NCBI GenBank assembly: GCA_024760905.1
Contig: CM045733.1
Coordinates: 17,765,001 to 17,829,000 of the forward strand
Direction of reading: 5' to 3'
Length of the DNA: 64,000 bases
From: Plotosus lineatus
Lineage: Eukaryota; Chordata; Actinopteri; Siluriformes; Plotosidae
Shown: positions 1-10,363 of the stretch, one piece after another
Layout of the letters: each line of letters starts with the position of its first letter
Numbering within the stretch: position 1 is the stretch's first letter
Translations under genes and position numbers: made by a program
Notes under the pieces: model-generated
The model's database searches: none
The model's input: only the letters and a program-made list of their open reading frames with translations
What the model was told of the DNA's origin: nothing

Positions 1-267
1 ATAACAATTATTCAATAATAATGCATAAGATATAAATAAAACAATAAATACGCACACATACAAGTGCGCGCCTCATATAAAAATGTAAGACGTTTTGTTG
101 TTTTTTTTTTGTTGTTTTTTTTGCATAATTGGTCTAGTTTTGTGGCATTTTCCTTAACTTCTTTCCTATTTTTCCTCATTTTTAAAATTTTTCGATGAAT
201 ATTTTTGAAAAACCCGTGATGCACTGAAGCCGCAGAAACTGAAGCACGAAGTAGCGAGGGATCACTG
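1..267 (-). mobile_element. MITE-A copy, cut by the window edge
   Basis: Terminal-inverted-repeat (TIR) element without coding capacity, called MITE-A here. Its right end is GAGGGATCACTG followed by TA, and the interior (AATGCATAAGA..., TTGCATAATTGG, ACTGAAGCCGCAGAAACTGAAG) recurs in six other copies. The TA target and CAGTGATCCCTC ends fit the pogo/Tigger or wider Tc1-mariner group. Confidence 0.8.
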
Positions 268-330
268 TATATACTGTTCTATAGCTACTATATAATGTGA
301 AATAAATAACATTGATTATCTTGATTTTGG

Positions 331-502
331 CAAGTGGTGGTTTAGTGTTTAATTCGATGGATTACCAATCCATCAGTCAGTGGTTCAATCATTGCTGTCA
401 TCACTGTTGGGCCCATAACCTTCAATTGTTCAATTGTTGTATAAAAATGATAATGTAAGTCTCTCTGGATGAGAGCGTCTGCCAAATGCTGTAGATGTAA
501 AT
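331..502 (+). mobile_element. DANA/Mermaid-like tRNA SINE
   Basis: A decayed tRNA-like head (GGTGGTTTAGTG ... GTGGTTCAATC) is followed by the GTAAGTCTCTCTGGATGAGA / GCGTCTGCCAAATGCTG tail typical of fish V-SINEs of the DANA/Mermaid type. No target-site duplication could be made out. Confidence 0.65.
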
Positions 503-855
503 CTCATGAAAGTGGCATCCTGCCAAGGAGTGGACGTATTAGGCAGAAAGGAAACAATCAAGTCTTGAAGTTAATGTGTTGGAAGCATAAAAAAATGAGA
601 AAATATAAGGGTCTGATTGGTTTTGACGAGGACGACATTGTGAGCTGGCTACACAGCCTTCAGGGAGGAGCGGAGCGCAGCGGCTAGCAGCAAGGCCCGT
701 GGTGGAAGAACGGCGGATTCTCGTTAAATAAACCTGGTGTACTGACTGTAGACTATCTCTAAACCTTGCTCTGAGAATGTGGAACATCTAACTTTGAAGT
801 TGCGGCCATTTTGTTTACACATAGAACTGTTCATTTCTTCCAAACAAAACAATGG
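503..855. other. intron segment, nothing recognised
   Basis: Unique-looking sequence with no exon-like pattern and no clear repeat ends. It lies in the intron downstream of the last visible grip1 exon. Confidence 0.5.
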
Positions 856-935
856 GCATAGCATAGCATAGCATAGCATAGCACAGCACAGCATTGCATA
901 GCATAGCATAGCACAGCATAGCATAGCATAATATA
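856..935. repeat. (GCATA)n pentanucleotide satellite
   Basis: Tandem GCATA units with GCACA variants. The array ends a few bases before the direct repeat that flanks the neighbouring SINE. Confidence 0.9.
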
Positions 936-959
936 GTATAGTGCAATTTCACTTATTTC

Positions 960-1221
960 CCCCAGTGTGGCTAACTGGGTTATCAAAGGCGGGCCATGTC
1001 TGTCACTGTCTATGGTGAGAGGCATGTAAAAGAACCATTGCTGACTTTCGTAAAGAGTCGCTGCAAAGCCGTCAGCGTGTTTCTGTCCCTTGCTAAAAAG
1101 GGTTGTGACAGGAAGGGCATCCGACGTAAAAACCTCTGCCAAATCAAACGTGCGAATCAGATGATTCACTGTGGCGACTCCCGAGTAAAAGGGAAAAAGC
1201 TGAAAGGAAGACAGACAGACA
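960..1221 (+). mobile_element. SINE-R, 5'-truncated, with 19-bp target duplication
   Basis: SINE-R is the commonest SINE here. This copy lacks the tRNA head and starts in the CCCAGTG...GGCTAACTGGGTTATC body. It has the GGAAGGGCATCCGACGTAAA block and ends AAAAAGCTGAAAGGAAGACAGACAGAC. GTGCAATTTCACTTATTTC (19 bp) occurs exactly at 941-959 and 1222-1240, a perfect target-site duplication. Confidence 0.92.
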
Positions 1222-1240
1222 GTGCAATTTCACTTATTTC

Positions 1241-2237
1241 TGTTATCTACTGATTTATTTAATTATTTATTGTATTATTATTATTATTGTCATCATTTTA
1301 TTTTTATTACTTTTGTTATTGTATTGTTTACTGGTTCTGTGTGAGGTCCTTTTAAATATAGAAGTTTTATGTGTTTATTTTATAGCAGTTTGTGTGTTGT
1401 TGAGTTGAGCCTTCTTTTCTGTCTGTAATGTGACTCCTTGAACAACCGCACAAGAATTCCCATGTGTGTAAAAAACACAAATGGCGATTAAAAATCCTGA
1501 ATCCTGATGGCTAAACGACTGGTTCTATTCATCTCTAAAACAGCAGGTGTAGTGGGGTGTTGCTGGTATGCAGTGGTAGGTACCTCCCGAAGGCGATCCA
1601 ATGAGTGCTCATAAAAACCATAAGAAGTAAAGGTGAGTATACCTGGGCTGATTACACTGAATAGCTCAGTAGCACAAACTGTTGCAATTTAATTAGTGGC
1701 CTAATTTTAATTAAATGCCTTTCTTTATGTGCCCGGAGCCGGACTAAATCAACCTGCTCACATCTTCATCAAATAAATCTAGACAGCTTAAAATGTCAAA
1801 CACATGTCTTACTGCAAGCTATATAGTAAAGTTAACAATTCAGAACCTCGTGCTTTTAATAAATCACGATGTTCTTTAATCCAGCCAAACTACGACTGAT
1901 TACAAGACATAATGTTTGTTGGGTTACATGGCACAAGCAAAAGGCTATAGTAACCTATCCACCCTGAGGACGGATGGACTCCAGAGAATTTTACTGGTTA
2001 AATGAAGCCTGCGAGCGTTTAATTGGCCTGATTAAACTTATTTTCCCCGACGTGCACAATGGTAATTGTTGTGCGATTACAGAAGAATGTGAAGCAGGCT
2101 TGTAGACACCGAGTGCAATGGACCAGAAAAAAAGACACACTGTGGATGCTTGTCTGGGTACACCTTGTAAAAGACATGCAGCAGAATGACAGCCAAGATG
2201 GTACCACTTCTCTTGGTGTTCTTCGGCAGGGACATAT

Positions 2238-2238
<1 letters not shown>
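1241..2238. other. intron, mostly unannotated; possible LINE 3' end near 1430-1510
   Basis: AT-rich sequence with short ATT runs at 1260-1320. The stretch GGCGATTAAAAATCCTGAAT followed by CCTGATGG near 1483-1510 looks like a LINE 3' end with a short tandem tail, but too little is preserved to name a family. Nothing else recognised. Confidence 0.4.

Positions 2239-2311
<73 letters not shown>
2239..2311. repeat. (CA)n microsatellite
   Basis: About 36 uninterrupted CA units. Long open frames across it encode only THTH or VCVC runs and are not genes. Confidence 0.97.
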
Positions 2312-2312
<1 letters not shown>

Positions 2313-2390
2313 TTGTTTCGTGCTGTGCATTAAAACTTTCAGCTCAGTTACTGTTTATTGTTTCTGTTACCCAGCACTGTTTCTCATCTT

Positions 2391-5300
2391 CTTCTTCTTC
2401 TTTTACTTTCGGCTGCTCCCTTCAGGGGTCGCCACAGCAAATCATCCGCCTCCACCTCACCCTGTCCTCCGCATCTTCTTTTCTGACTCCAACGACCTTC
2501 ATGTCTTCCTTCACCACATACATAAATCTCTTCTTTGGTCTTCCTCGAGGCCTTCTGCCTGGTAGTTCAAACCTCAGCATCCTACTGCCAATATACTCAC
2601 TATCCCTCCTCTGTACATGTCCAAACCATCTCAATCTAGCCTCTCTGACTTTGTCTCCAAAACATCTTACGTGGGCTGTCCCTCTGATATAATCATTTCT
2701 GATCCTATCCATCATCGTTACTCCCAGAGAGAACCTCAACATTTTCATCTCCGCTACCTCCAGCTCTGCCTCCTGCCTTTTCCTCAGCGCCACTGTTTCT
2801 AAGCCATACAACATCGCTGGCCTCACCACCGTCTTGTACACTTTTCCCTTCATTCTTGCTGACACTCTCCTATCGCACATCACACCGGACACTTTTCTCC
2901 AACCATTCTAGCCTGCCTGCACACACTTCTTCACCTCTTTTCCACACTCTCCATTGCTCTGGATTGTTGAGCCTAAGTACTTAAAATCCTCCACCTTCGT
3001 TATCTCTGCTCCCTGTAACATCACCGTTCCTCCTGGGTCCTTCTCATTCACACACATGTATTCTGATTTTCTGAGGCTAACCTTCATTCCTCTCCTTTCC
3101 AGGGCATACCTCCACCTCTCTAGATTTTCCTGCACTTGTTCTCTGCTCTCACTACAGATCACAATGTCATCTGCAAACATCATAGTCCATGGAGATTCTT
3201 GTCTCACCTTGTCTGTCAGCCTGTCCATCACCATAGCAAACAAGAAGGGGATCAGAGCTGACCCTTGATGCAGTCCCACCTCCACCTTGAAATCTTCTGT
3301 CACACTGACAGCACACCTCACCACTGTCTTACATCTCTCATACATGTCCTGCACCACTCTAACATACTTCTCTGCCACTCCAGACTTCCTCATGCAATAC
3401 CACAGTTCTTCTCTTGGCACCCTGTCATATGCTTTTTCCAGATCCACAAAGGCACAATGTAGCTCCCTCTGACCTTCTCTGTACTTCTCTATTAACATCC
3501 TCAAAGCAAACATTGCATCTGTGGTGATCTTTCTTGGCATGAAACCAAACTGTTGTTCACAAATGCTGACCTATGCCCTTAGTCTAGCTTCCACTATTCT
3601 TTCCCATAACTTCATCGTATGGCTCATCAACTTTATCCGTCTGTAGTTGCCGCAACTCTGCACGTCTCCCTTGTTCTTAAAAATGGGCACCAGCACACTT
3701 CTCCTCCGGCATCTGCTCACTCTCTAGGACCTTGTTGAATGTTCTTGTCAGAAAATCTACTGCTACCTCTCCTAGACACTTCCATACCTCCACAGGTATG
3801 TCATCAGGACCAACTGCCTTTCCATTCTTCATCCTCTTCAATGCCCTTCTCACGTCACCCTTACTGATCTTTGCTACATCCTGCTCCTCAATGGTCACGT
3901 CTTCTACTCTTTTTTCTCTCTCATTTTCCTCATTCATCAGCTCTTCAAAGTACTCTTTCCATCTTCCCAGCACACTTCTGTCATCAGTCAATACATTTCC
4001 CTCTCTGTCCTTTATCAATATAACTTGCTGCACGTCCTTCCCATCTCTATTTCTCTGCTGTGCCAACCTGTATAGATCATTTTCTCCCTCTTTACTATCC
4101 AACCTATCATACAAGTCATCATACGCCCTCTGTTTGGCCTTAGCCACTGCTACTTTCACCTTACGCTGTGTCTCCCTGTACTCGTGTTTACTCTCTTCGG
4201 TCCTCTCAATGTCCCACTTCTTCTTAGCTAACCTCTTCCTTTGTACACACTCCTGCACTTCCTCATTCCACCACCAAGTCTCCTTATCTACTTTCCTTCC
4301 AGAGGACACACCAAGTACTCTCCTACCTGTGTCCCTGATCACATTTGCTGTGGTTGTCCAGTCATTTGGAAGCACTTCCTGGCCACCCAAAGCCTGTTTC
4401 AACTCCTCCTTGAAGACAACCCGACACTCTTCCTTTTTCAGCTTCCACTACTTTGTCTTCTGTTCTGCCTTTGCCTTTTTCACCTTTCTCACCATCAGCA
4501 TCATCCTGCACACCACCATCCTATGCTGTTTGGCAACACTCTCACCCACTATGACTTTGCAGTCACTGACTTCCTTCAAATTACATCGCCTACACAAGAT
4601 ATAGTCTACCTGTGTGCTCCTACCTCCGCTTTTATAAGTCACCCTATGCTCCTGTTTCTTCTGGAAGAAAGTATTCACCATAGCCATTTCCATCCTTTTT
4701 GCAAAATCTATCAACAGATCCTTCTGCGTTCCTGTCCTGGATACCAAACCTGCCCATCACTTCCTCGTCCCCTCTGTTGCCTGCACCAACATGTCCATTG
4801 AAGTCTGCACCAATGACCACTCTTTCACCTCTGGCGGTTCTCTGCATCACTTCATCTAAGTCACTCCAGAATCTCTCCTTCTCTTCTAGCTCACATCCTG
4901 CCTGTGGGGCATAAGCACTAACAACATTGAGCATTACACCTTCAATTTCTAACTTGAGACTCATCACTCTGTCTGACACTCTTTTCACTTTTAGAACATT
5001 CCTGACAAACTCCTCCTTCAAGATGACTCCTACTCCATTTCTCTTCCCATCCACACCGTGATAAAATAGCTTAAACCCTGCTCCTAAGCTTTGAGCTTTG
5101 CTACCTTTCCACCTGGTCTCCTGAACACACAGTATGTCCACCTTCCTCCTCTGCATCATGTCAGCCAGCTCTCTACCTTTTCTTTGCATAGTTCCAACAT
5201 TCAAAGTCCCCACTCTCAGTCCTAGACTCATGCCTTTCTTCTTCTCTCTCTGCCTACGGACACGCCTCCCACCTCTCCTTCGACGTCTTCGACCAACAGT

Positions 5301-5533
5301 AGTCCAATTTCCATCAGCATCCTGTTGATTGACAGCACTGATGGTGGTCGTTGTTAACCCGGGCCTCGACCGAGCCGGTATGGGGGTAATACTTCTGATT
5401 TGCATCATAAATGTTTGGCATTGGTTTTACGTCGGATGCCCTTCCTGACACAACCTTCTGCATTTCTCCGGGCTTGGGACCGGCATGAGGGGGGGGAGAC
5501 ACTGGTTAGTACCCCCCCACCTCATGGCTGCAT
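2391..5533 (-). mobile_element. RTE-type LINE, near full length (copy 1)
   Basis: Non-LTR retrotransposon on the minus strand. The 3' end at 2391 carries a (TTC)n/(GAA)n tail after GCTGTGGCGACCCCTGAAGG. The 5' end near 5533 has a leader containing CCGGTCCCAAGCCCGGAGAA and AGGAAGGGCATCCGACGTAA. Endonuclease and reverse transcriptase are encoded as a broken frame. The short element, one ORF, GAA tail and leader point to the RTE clade. The left flank GTTTCTCATCTT (2379-2390) recurs at 6119-6130, beyond an attached SINE segment, so the target duplication encloses both. Confidence 0.82.
2422..5408 (-). pseudogene. LINE ORF2: APE endonuclease + reverse transcriptase, broken
   Basis: Encodes a protein that nicks target DNA and copies the LINE RNA at the nick. 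Read from 5408 leftward: a basic leader (GRRRRRRGGRR), then an APE-type endonuclease with GTLNVGTM, CVQETRWKG, SAYAPQAG, GADFNGHVG and VDYILCRR (5250-4450). Next comes a connector, and then the reverse transcriptase with NGKAVGPDDIPVEVWK, FGFMPRK, FVDLEKAYDRVPREELW, GLHQGSA and FADDIV (catalytic DD at about 3166-3171). The C-terminal part carries LRWFGHVQRRDSEYIGSRML and GRRPRGRPKKR. The frame is interrupted near 4700, 4420, 3600 and 2900 by shifts or stops, so no active enzyme can be made. Confidence 0.88.
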
Positions 5534-6118
5534 TGGTGGTCTAGTGGTATAGGGCAGTAGTGGTCTAGTGGTATAGGGCGCTGGATCGCTGATCCAAAGG
5601 TTGGGGGTTCGAGTCCCACTCTCCACAAGGTTGTCACCCCCCCCAGTGCGGCTAACTGGGTTATCAAAGGCGGGCCATGTCTGTCACTGTCTATGGTGAG
5701 AGGCATGTAAAAGAACCATTGCTGACTTTCGTAAAGAGGAGGCTGCAAAGCCGTCAGCGTGTTTCTGTCCCTTGCTAAAAAGGGTTGTGACAGGAAGGGC
5801 ATCCGACGTAAAAACCTCTGCCAAATCAAACGTGCGAATCAGATGAGTCGCTGTGGTGACTCCCGAGTAAAAGGGAAAAAGCCAAAAGGAGGACAGACAG
5901 ACATACATGTACGTATACATCAGTCGGGGTGGGGGTGGGGGGTGGGGGGGGGGTCGATCCTACTTCGCAGAAATCGGTGGTCGCGAGGGGTCTCGGTCCC
6001 CATTCACTGCAGAATGTGAGGGATCTCTGTAATTGAAAATATTCCACGTTTGTTTCCCATTCTGCTCCCAGTTACTCCCGAGTAAAAAGGAAAAAGCCGA
6101 AATGAAGACAGACAGACA
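5534..6118 (+). mobile_element. SINE-R plus half a MITE-A plus flank, fused to LINE 5' end
   Basis: Begins with a doubled SINE head (TGGTCTAGTGGTATAGGGC at 5538 and again at 5561), then a full SINE-R body to about 5900, including box B-like GGTTCGAGTCC. It continues without a break into the 3' half of MITE-A (5905-6031, ending GAGGGATCTCTG) and 43 bp of ordinary sequence to 6074. A 44-bp SINE-R 3' tail follows (ACTCCCGAGTAAAAAGG ... GACAGACAGACAG). Everything from about 5567 to 6074 recurs at 59657-60155. The right edge abuts GTTTCTCATCTT (6119-6130). Confidence 0.85.
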
Positions 6119-6197
6119 GTTTCTCATCTTACTTCATATTTCTGTATGCACAGAAAATGTTTACCTTTTTATGACAACAAAAAACTGCTCCGAATTA

Positions 6198-6410
<213 letters not shown>

Positions 6411-6576
6411 TCAGAGCAAAGTAACATACTACATTGAAAAGGTCTTCATTTCTGTTTTACAAGGTTAAATAAATATGTCTCAGTACTTACTGATGAATAT
6501 AAACAACACAATGTTTTAATGATTTAACATAAAAAGCTGAATGATTTCAAAGTAATGTTTCATGCTTTGTTTACAC

Positions 6577-6578
<2 letters not shown>

Positions 6579-6622
<44 letters not shown>
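6579..6622. repeat. (CA)n microsatellite
   Basis: About 22 CA units, immediately left of a SINE fragment. Confidence 0.95.
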
Positions 6623-6624
<2 letters not shown>

Positions 6625-6637
6625 ATGCACACCCATG

Positions 6638-6824
6638 GTCGGGTGCTGGATTGCTCATTCCAAAGTTTGAGGTTAAAGCCGCACGGCTGTCACTGCTGCC
6701 CCCCCCCAGTGCAGCTAACTGGGTTATTAAAGGTCAACCATGTCTCTCTCTGTCGATGGTGAGAGGCAATGTAAAAGAACCATTGCTGACTTTCATAAAG
6801 AATAGGCTGCATTGCCATCAGCAT

Positions 6825-6826
<2 letters not shown>
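6638..6826 (+). mobile_element. SINE-R fragment between two (CA)n arrays
   Basis: Retains part of the tRNA head (CGGGTGCTGGATTGCTCATT), the AACTGGGTTATTAAAGGTCA body and ATTGCTGACTTTCATAAAGA, then stops at a CA array. The middle and 3' tail are missing. Confidence 0.85.

Positions 6827-6880
<54 letters not shown>
6827..6880. repeat. (CA)n microsatellite
   Basis: About 27 CA units replacing the 3' half of the adjoining SINE. Confidence 0.95.
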
Positions 6881-6885
<5 letters not shown>

Positions 6886-7187
6886 TACAAAATATAATTT
6901 TACCATAAAATAAAATGAAATCAAGTACACATTTTTAAACTATTTATTCAGTGATACTGTTTGTTCCTGGATGTACTTTAGTGGTTGTTTAACTTTGACT
7001 TTAAGATTCAGTGGACTGCTTCAGATTATTACAGCTGGAATTCAGTTGAGGATTTATACATCAACCTTTGTGAATGAGAGCATGACGAACGCAAAAAATA
7101 TGTATGTCAGGTTATTCATGGCATACTTTTTCCATACATTTTGAAAAAGTGAAACTCCTTGTGGTGCTCTTGGCATTGAGGCCAAAC

Positions 7188-7188
7188 A

Positions 7189-7234
<46 letters not shown>
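7188..7234. repeat. (GT)n(TA)n microsatellite
   Basis: GT units pass into TA units right at the 3' end of the next SINE; TA units also flank its other side, consistent with a TA-rich insertion target. Confidence 0.93.
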
Positions 7235-7585
7235 CTGTCTTCCTTTCGGCTTTTTCTCTTTTACTCGGTAGTCGCCACAGCGAATCATCTGATTCGCACG
7301 TTTGATTTGGCAGAGGTTTTTACGTCGGATGCCCTTCCTGTTACAACCCTTTTTAGCAAGGGACAGAAACACGCTGACGGCTTTGCAGCTACTCTTTACG
7401 AAAGTCAGCAATAGTTCTTTTACATGCCTCTCACCATAGACAGTGAGAGACATGGCCCGGCCTTTGATAACCCAGTTAGCTGCACTGGGGGGATACAGTG
7501 ACAACCTTGTGGAGAGTGGGACTCGAACCCCCAACCTTTGGATCAGCGATCCAGCGCCCTATACCACTAGACCACCACTGCCCCC
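7235..7585 (-). mobile_element. SINE-R, full length
   Basis: Complete minus-strand copy. The head (GGGGGCAGTGGTGGTCTAGT ... GGTTCGAGTCCCACTCTCC) is at 7585-7510; the tail ends GAAAGGAAGACAG at 7235. Box A- and box B-like Pol III motifs are present. Flanked on both sides by ATATAT. Confidence 0.93.
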
Positions 7586-7692
7586 AATATATATATATAT
7601 ATAAACCCTCCTCAACTCAGGTGAAAAATTATTATAGAGTTAGCGGGCCGAAACCTAACTAAAACATAAGTCAGGGAGCGTCTGTATATATA

Positions 7693-8501
7693 CTGAGTAC
7701 ACATGAAAACGCACCACTTGAAAAAAGTCAATATTTAAGTTCAAATAAACTTCAATACAATTTTTATACAACACTACAGTGACGTCACCTGACATGCCAG
7801 GTGCAAGAAATGCGAGAATTTCATGTTAACTGTGACGCTAGGCAATTTTTTGCAAAAATGCAACATTTTGCACGCACACCACGGGAAAAAGGAATTTCAC
7901 TCTGAATTTGTGCACACATTGCCTTTAAAAGCATGTGAATCCGAATAAAATTTCACTTGTTCACTGACACTTGTGAAAAGCCGACATGATGCCGTGACTT
8001 ACAGCCCCTGAACGAGAACGTGCCATAGGCAGACTTCAAAATGGTACCAGCACCAGGGCAATTGCCAGACGACTACACTACGCACACACAACGATCGTAA
8101 GACTCCATCAAAGGTTTCTGCAAACAGGGAGCACTCGGGACCGTCCTCGATCAGGTCAACAACGTGTGACAACGGCACGTCAGGACCATCAGATCGTACA
8201 GGATCATGTCCGAGACCAAACACTACCAGCGACAAGAATGGCTGCTCAAGTTCAAGGATGATGTGGATTCATTCACCCCAACACCGTACAGAACCATCTG
8301 CGAGCTGCAGGCCTGCGTGCACAACGTCCTTATTTTGGCCCCATATTGACGCATTAACATGATCATGAATGAAATAGAATGATGTTTATATGTCTTCTTA
8401 AATCCTTCATTATCTCAAATGCATCATAAGTATATACTTCACATATCAATCCATGAAGCTATTCCAGATTTCGTGAGTGGTGCATTTTCATATGGACTAA
8501 G
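7693..8501 (+). mobile_element. Tc1-like transposon, internally deleted
   Basis: Imperfect TIRs: left CTGAGTACACATGAAAACGC, right the inverse of CTTAGTCCATATGAAAATGC, each bordered by TA. At 809 bp it is about half the usual 1.6 kb. Only the 5' half of a transposase gene remains (next entry). It sits 15 bp from another Tc1 element. Confidence 0.83.
8010..8342 (+). pseudogene. Tc1-like transposase, DNA-binding half only
   Basis: Reads ERERAIGRLQNGTSTRAIAR, then RLHYAHTTIVRLHQRFLQTG and STRDRPRSGQQRVTTARQDH, the bipartite paired-like helix-turn-helix region with the GRPR-like linker of Tc1 transposases. One in-frame TGA occurs after AAQVQG, then CGFIHPNTVQNHLRAAGLRA continues to PYFGP. The whole DDE catalytic half is missing. 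Such a protein would bind TIRs at most. Confidence 0.85.
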
Positions 8502-8516
8502 TATATTATATATATA

Positions 8517-10076
8517 CTAGTCCTTCTCAAAAAATTTGCATATTGTGATAAAGTTCATTATTTTCTGTAATGTACTGATAAAAATTAAACTTTCATATAT
8601 TTTAGATTCATTGCACACCAACTGAAATATTTCAGGTCTTTTATTGTTTTAATACTGATGATTTTGGCCTACAGCTCATGAAAACCCAAAATTACTATCT
8701 CAAAAAATTAGCATATCATGTTCAGGTAGTCTAAACGAGCTATTAACCTAATCATCTGAATCAACCAATTAACTCTAAACACCTGCAAAAGATTCCTGAG
8801 GCTTTTAAAAACTCCCAGCCTGGTTCATTACTCAAAACCGCAATCATGGGTAAGACTGCCGACCTGACTGCTGTCCAGAAGGCCATCATTGACACCCTCA
8901 AGCAAGAGGGTAAGACACAGAAAGAAATCTCTGAACGAATAGGCTGTTCCCAGAGTGCTGTATCAAGCCACCTCAGTGGGACGTCTGTGGGAAGGAAAAA
9001 GTGTGGCAGAAAACGCTGCACAACCAGAAGAGGTGACCGACTGGACCCTGAGGAAGATTGTGGAGAAGGGCCCATTCCAGACCTTGGGGGAACCTGTGGA
9101 AGCAGTGGACTGGGCTACAGGTGTCACATTCCCCAGGTCAAGCCACTTTTGAACCAGAAACAGAGGCAGAAGCGCTTGACCTGGGCTACAGAGAAGCAGC
9201 ACTGGACTGTTGCTCAGTGGTCCAAAGTACTTTTTTCGGATGAAAGCAAATTTTGCATGTCATTCGGAAATCAAGGTGCCAGAGTCTGGAGGAAGACTGG
9301 GGAGAAGGAAATGCCAAAATGCCTGATGTCCAGTTTCAAGTACCCACAGTTAGTGATGGTCTGGGGTGCCATGTCAGCCGCTGGTGTTGGTCCACTGTGT
9401 TTTATCAAGGGCAGGGTCAGTGCAGCTCGCTATCAGGAGATTTTGGAGCACTTCATGCTTCCATCTGCTGAAAAGCTTTATGGAGATGAATATTTTAATT
9501 TTTCAGCACAACCTGGCACCTGCTTTAAAAACCACTGGTAACTGGTTTACTGACCATGGTATTACTGTGCTCAAGTGGCCTGCCAACTCTCCTGACCCGA
9601 ACCCCATAGAGAATCTGTGGGATATTGTACAGAGAAAGTTGAGAGACACCAGACCCAACACTGTGGATGAGCTTAAGGCCGCTATCGAAGCATCCTGGGC
9701 CTCCGTAACATCTCAGCAGTGCCACAGGCTGATTGCCTCCATGCCACGCCGCATTGAAGCAGTCATTTCTGCAAAAGGATTCCCGACCAAGTATTGAGTG
9801 CATAACTGAACATAATTATTTGAAGGTTGACTTTTTTTGTATTAAAAACACTTTTTTTTTTAATTGGTCGGATGGAATATGCTAAATTTTTGAGATAGGA
9901 ATTTTGGGTTTTCATGAACTGTATGCCAAAATCATCAGTATTAAACAATAAAAGACCTGAAATATTTCAGTTGGTGTGTAATGAATCTAAAATATATGAA
10001 AGTTTAGTTTTTAATCAGTACATTACAGAAAATAATGAACTTTATCACAATATGCTAATTTTTTGAGAAGGACTAG
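8517..10076 (+). mobile_element. Tc1-like transposon, copy 1
   Basis: 1560 bp between TA dinucleotides (8515-8516, 10077-10078). The TIRs begin CTAGTCCTTCTCAAAAAATT and a second internal repeat TCTCAAAAAATTAGCATATC lies near 8700, an arrangement with repeated subterminal binding sites. It shares an internal deletion with the copy at 30207-31762. Confidence 0.95.
8846..9797 (+). pseudogene. Tc1-like transposase, copy 1 (inactive)
   Basis: Cut-and-paste transposase. Residues about 1-55 form the first helix-turn-helix (DLTAVQKAIIDTLKQEGKTQ, ERIGCSQSAVSSHLSG), followed by GRKKCGRKR. The catalytic domain keeps the first Asp (VLFSDESKF), but the second motif reads FQHNLAPAL where HDLAPAH is usual, so the second catalytic Asp is lost. 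The third motif, NPIENLWD, is present, and the end ISAKGFPTKY is intact. A segment is missing between KQWTG and GYRC, and extra bases near 9037 shift the frame so the two halves read together for 231 aa. A further shift occurs near 9500. Confidence 0.9.
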
Positions 10077-10109
<33 letters not shown>

Positions 10110-10110
10110 A
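10077..10110. repeat. (TA)n(TG)n microsatellite
   Basis: TA and TG units directly abutting the Tc1 right end; the Tc1 probably inserted into a TA-rich target. Confidence 0.85.
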
Positions 10111-10363
10111 TACACACAGACATGGAGGACTAAAATCTTATCGCACATGCGAAAATTCATGTATAAGAGCCCATATCTCACTCGCCTATGAACTGATTAA
10201 TCAATTTTCATTAACTATGCCATACGTTAATCTTACAAGTATACAGATTGTTTTGTGGAATCAACAGCCAATTCTACATTTTTTAATAAATTTTTACAGC
10301 CAATTAAAGTCAAACATATCCATTCTAGGCTGGACAAAAATTCTTGTCGATTCTGGATCAAAG

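Noticed and set aside
2059..2692. Long open frames through the (CA)n array
   Set aside because: They encode only HTHT/VCVC runs plus antisense LINE sequence; microsatellites are open in all frames.
3732..4801. Long plus-strand frames over the LINE
   Set aside because: Antisense shadows of the endonuclease and reverse transcriptase, which have clear motifs on the minus strand.
5573..5640. Possible tRNA gene (box A TGGTCTAGTGG, box B GGTTCGAGTCC)
   Set aside because: This is the tRNA-like head of SINE-R, repeated at many places with SINE body attached, and does not close into a proper cloverleaf that I can see.
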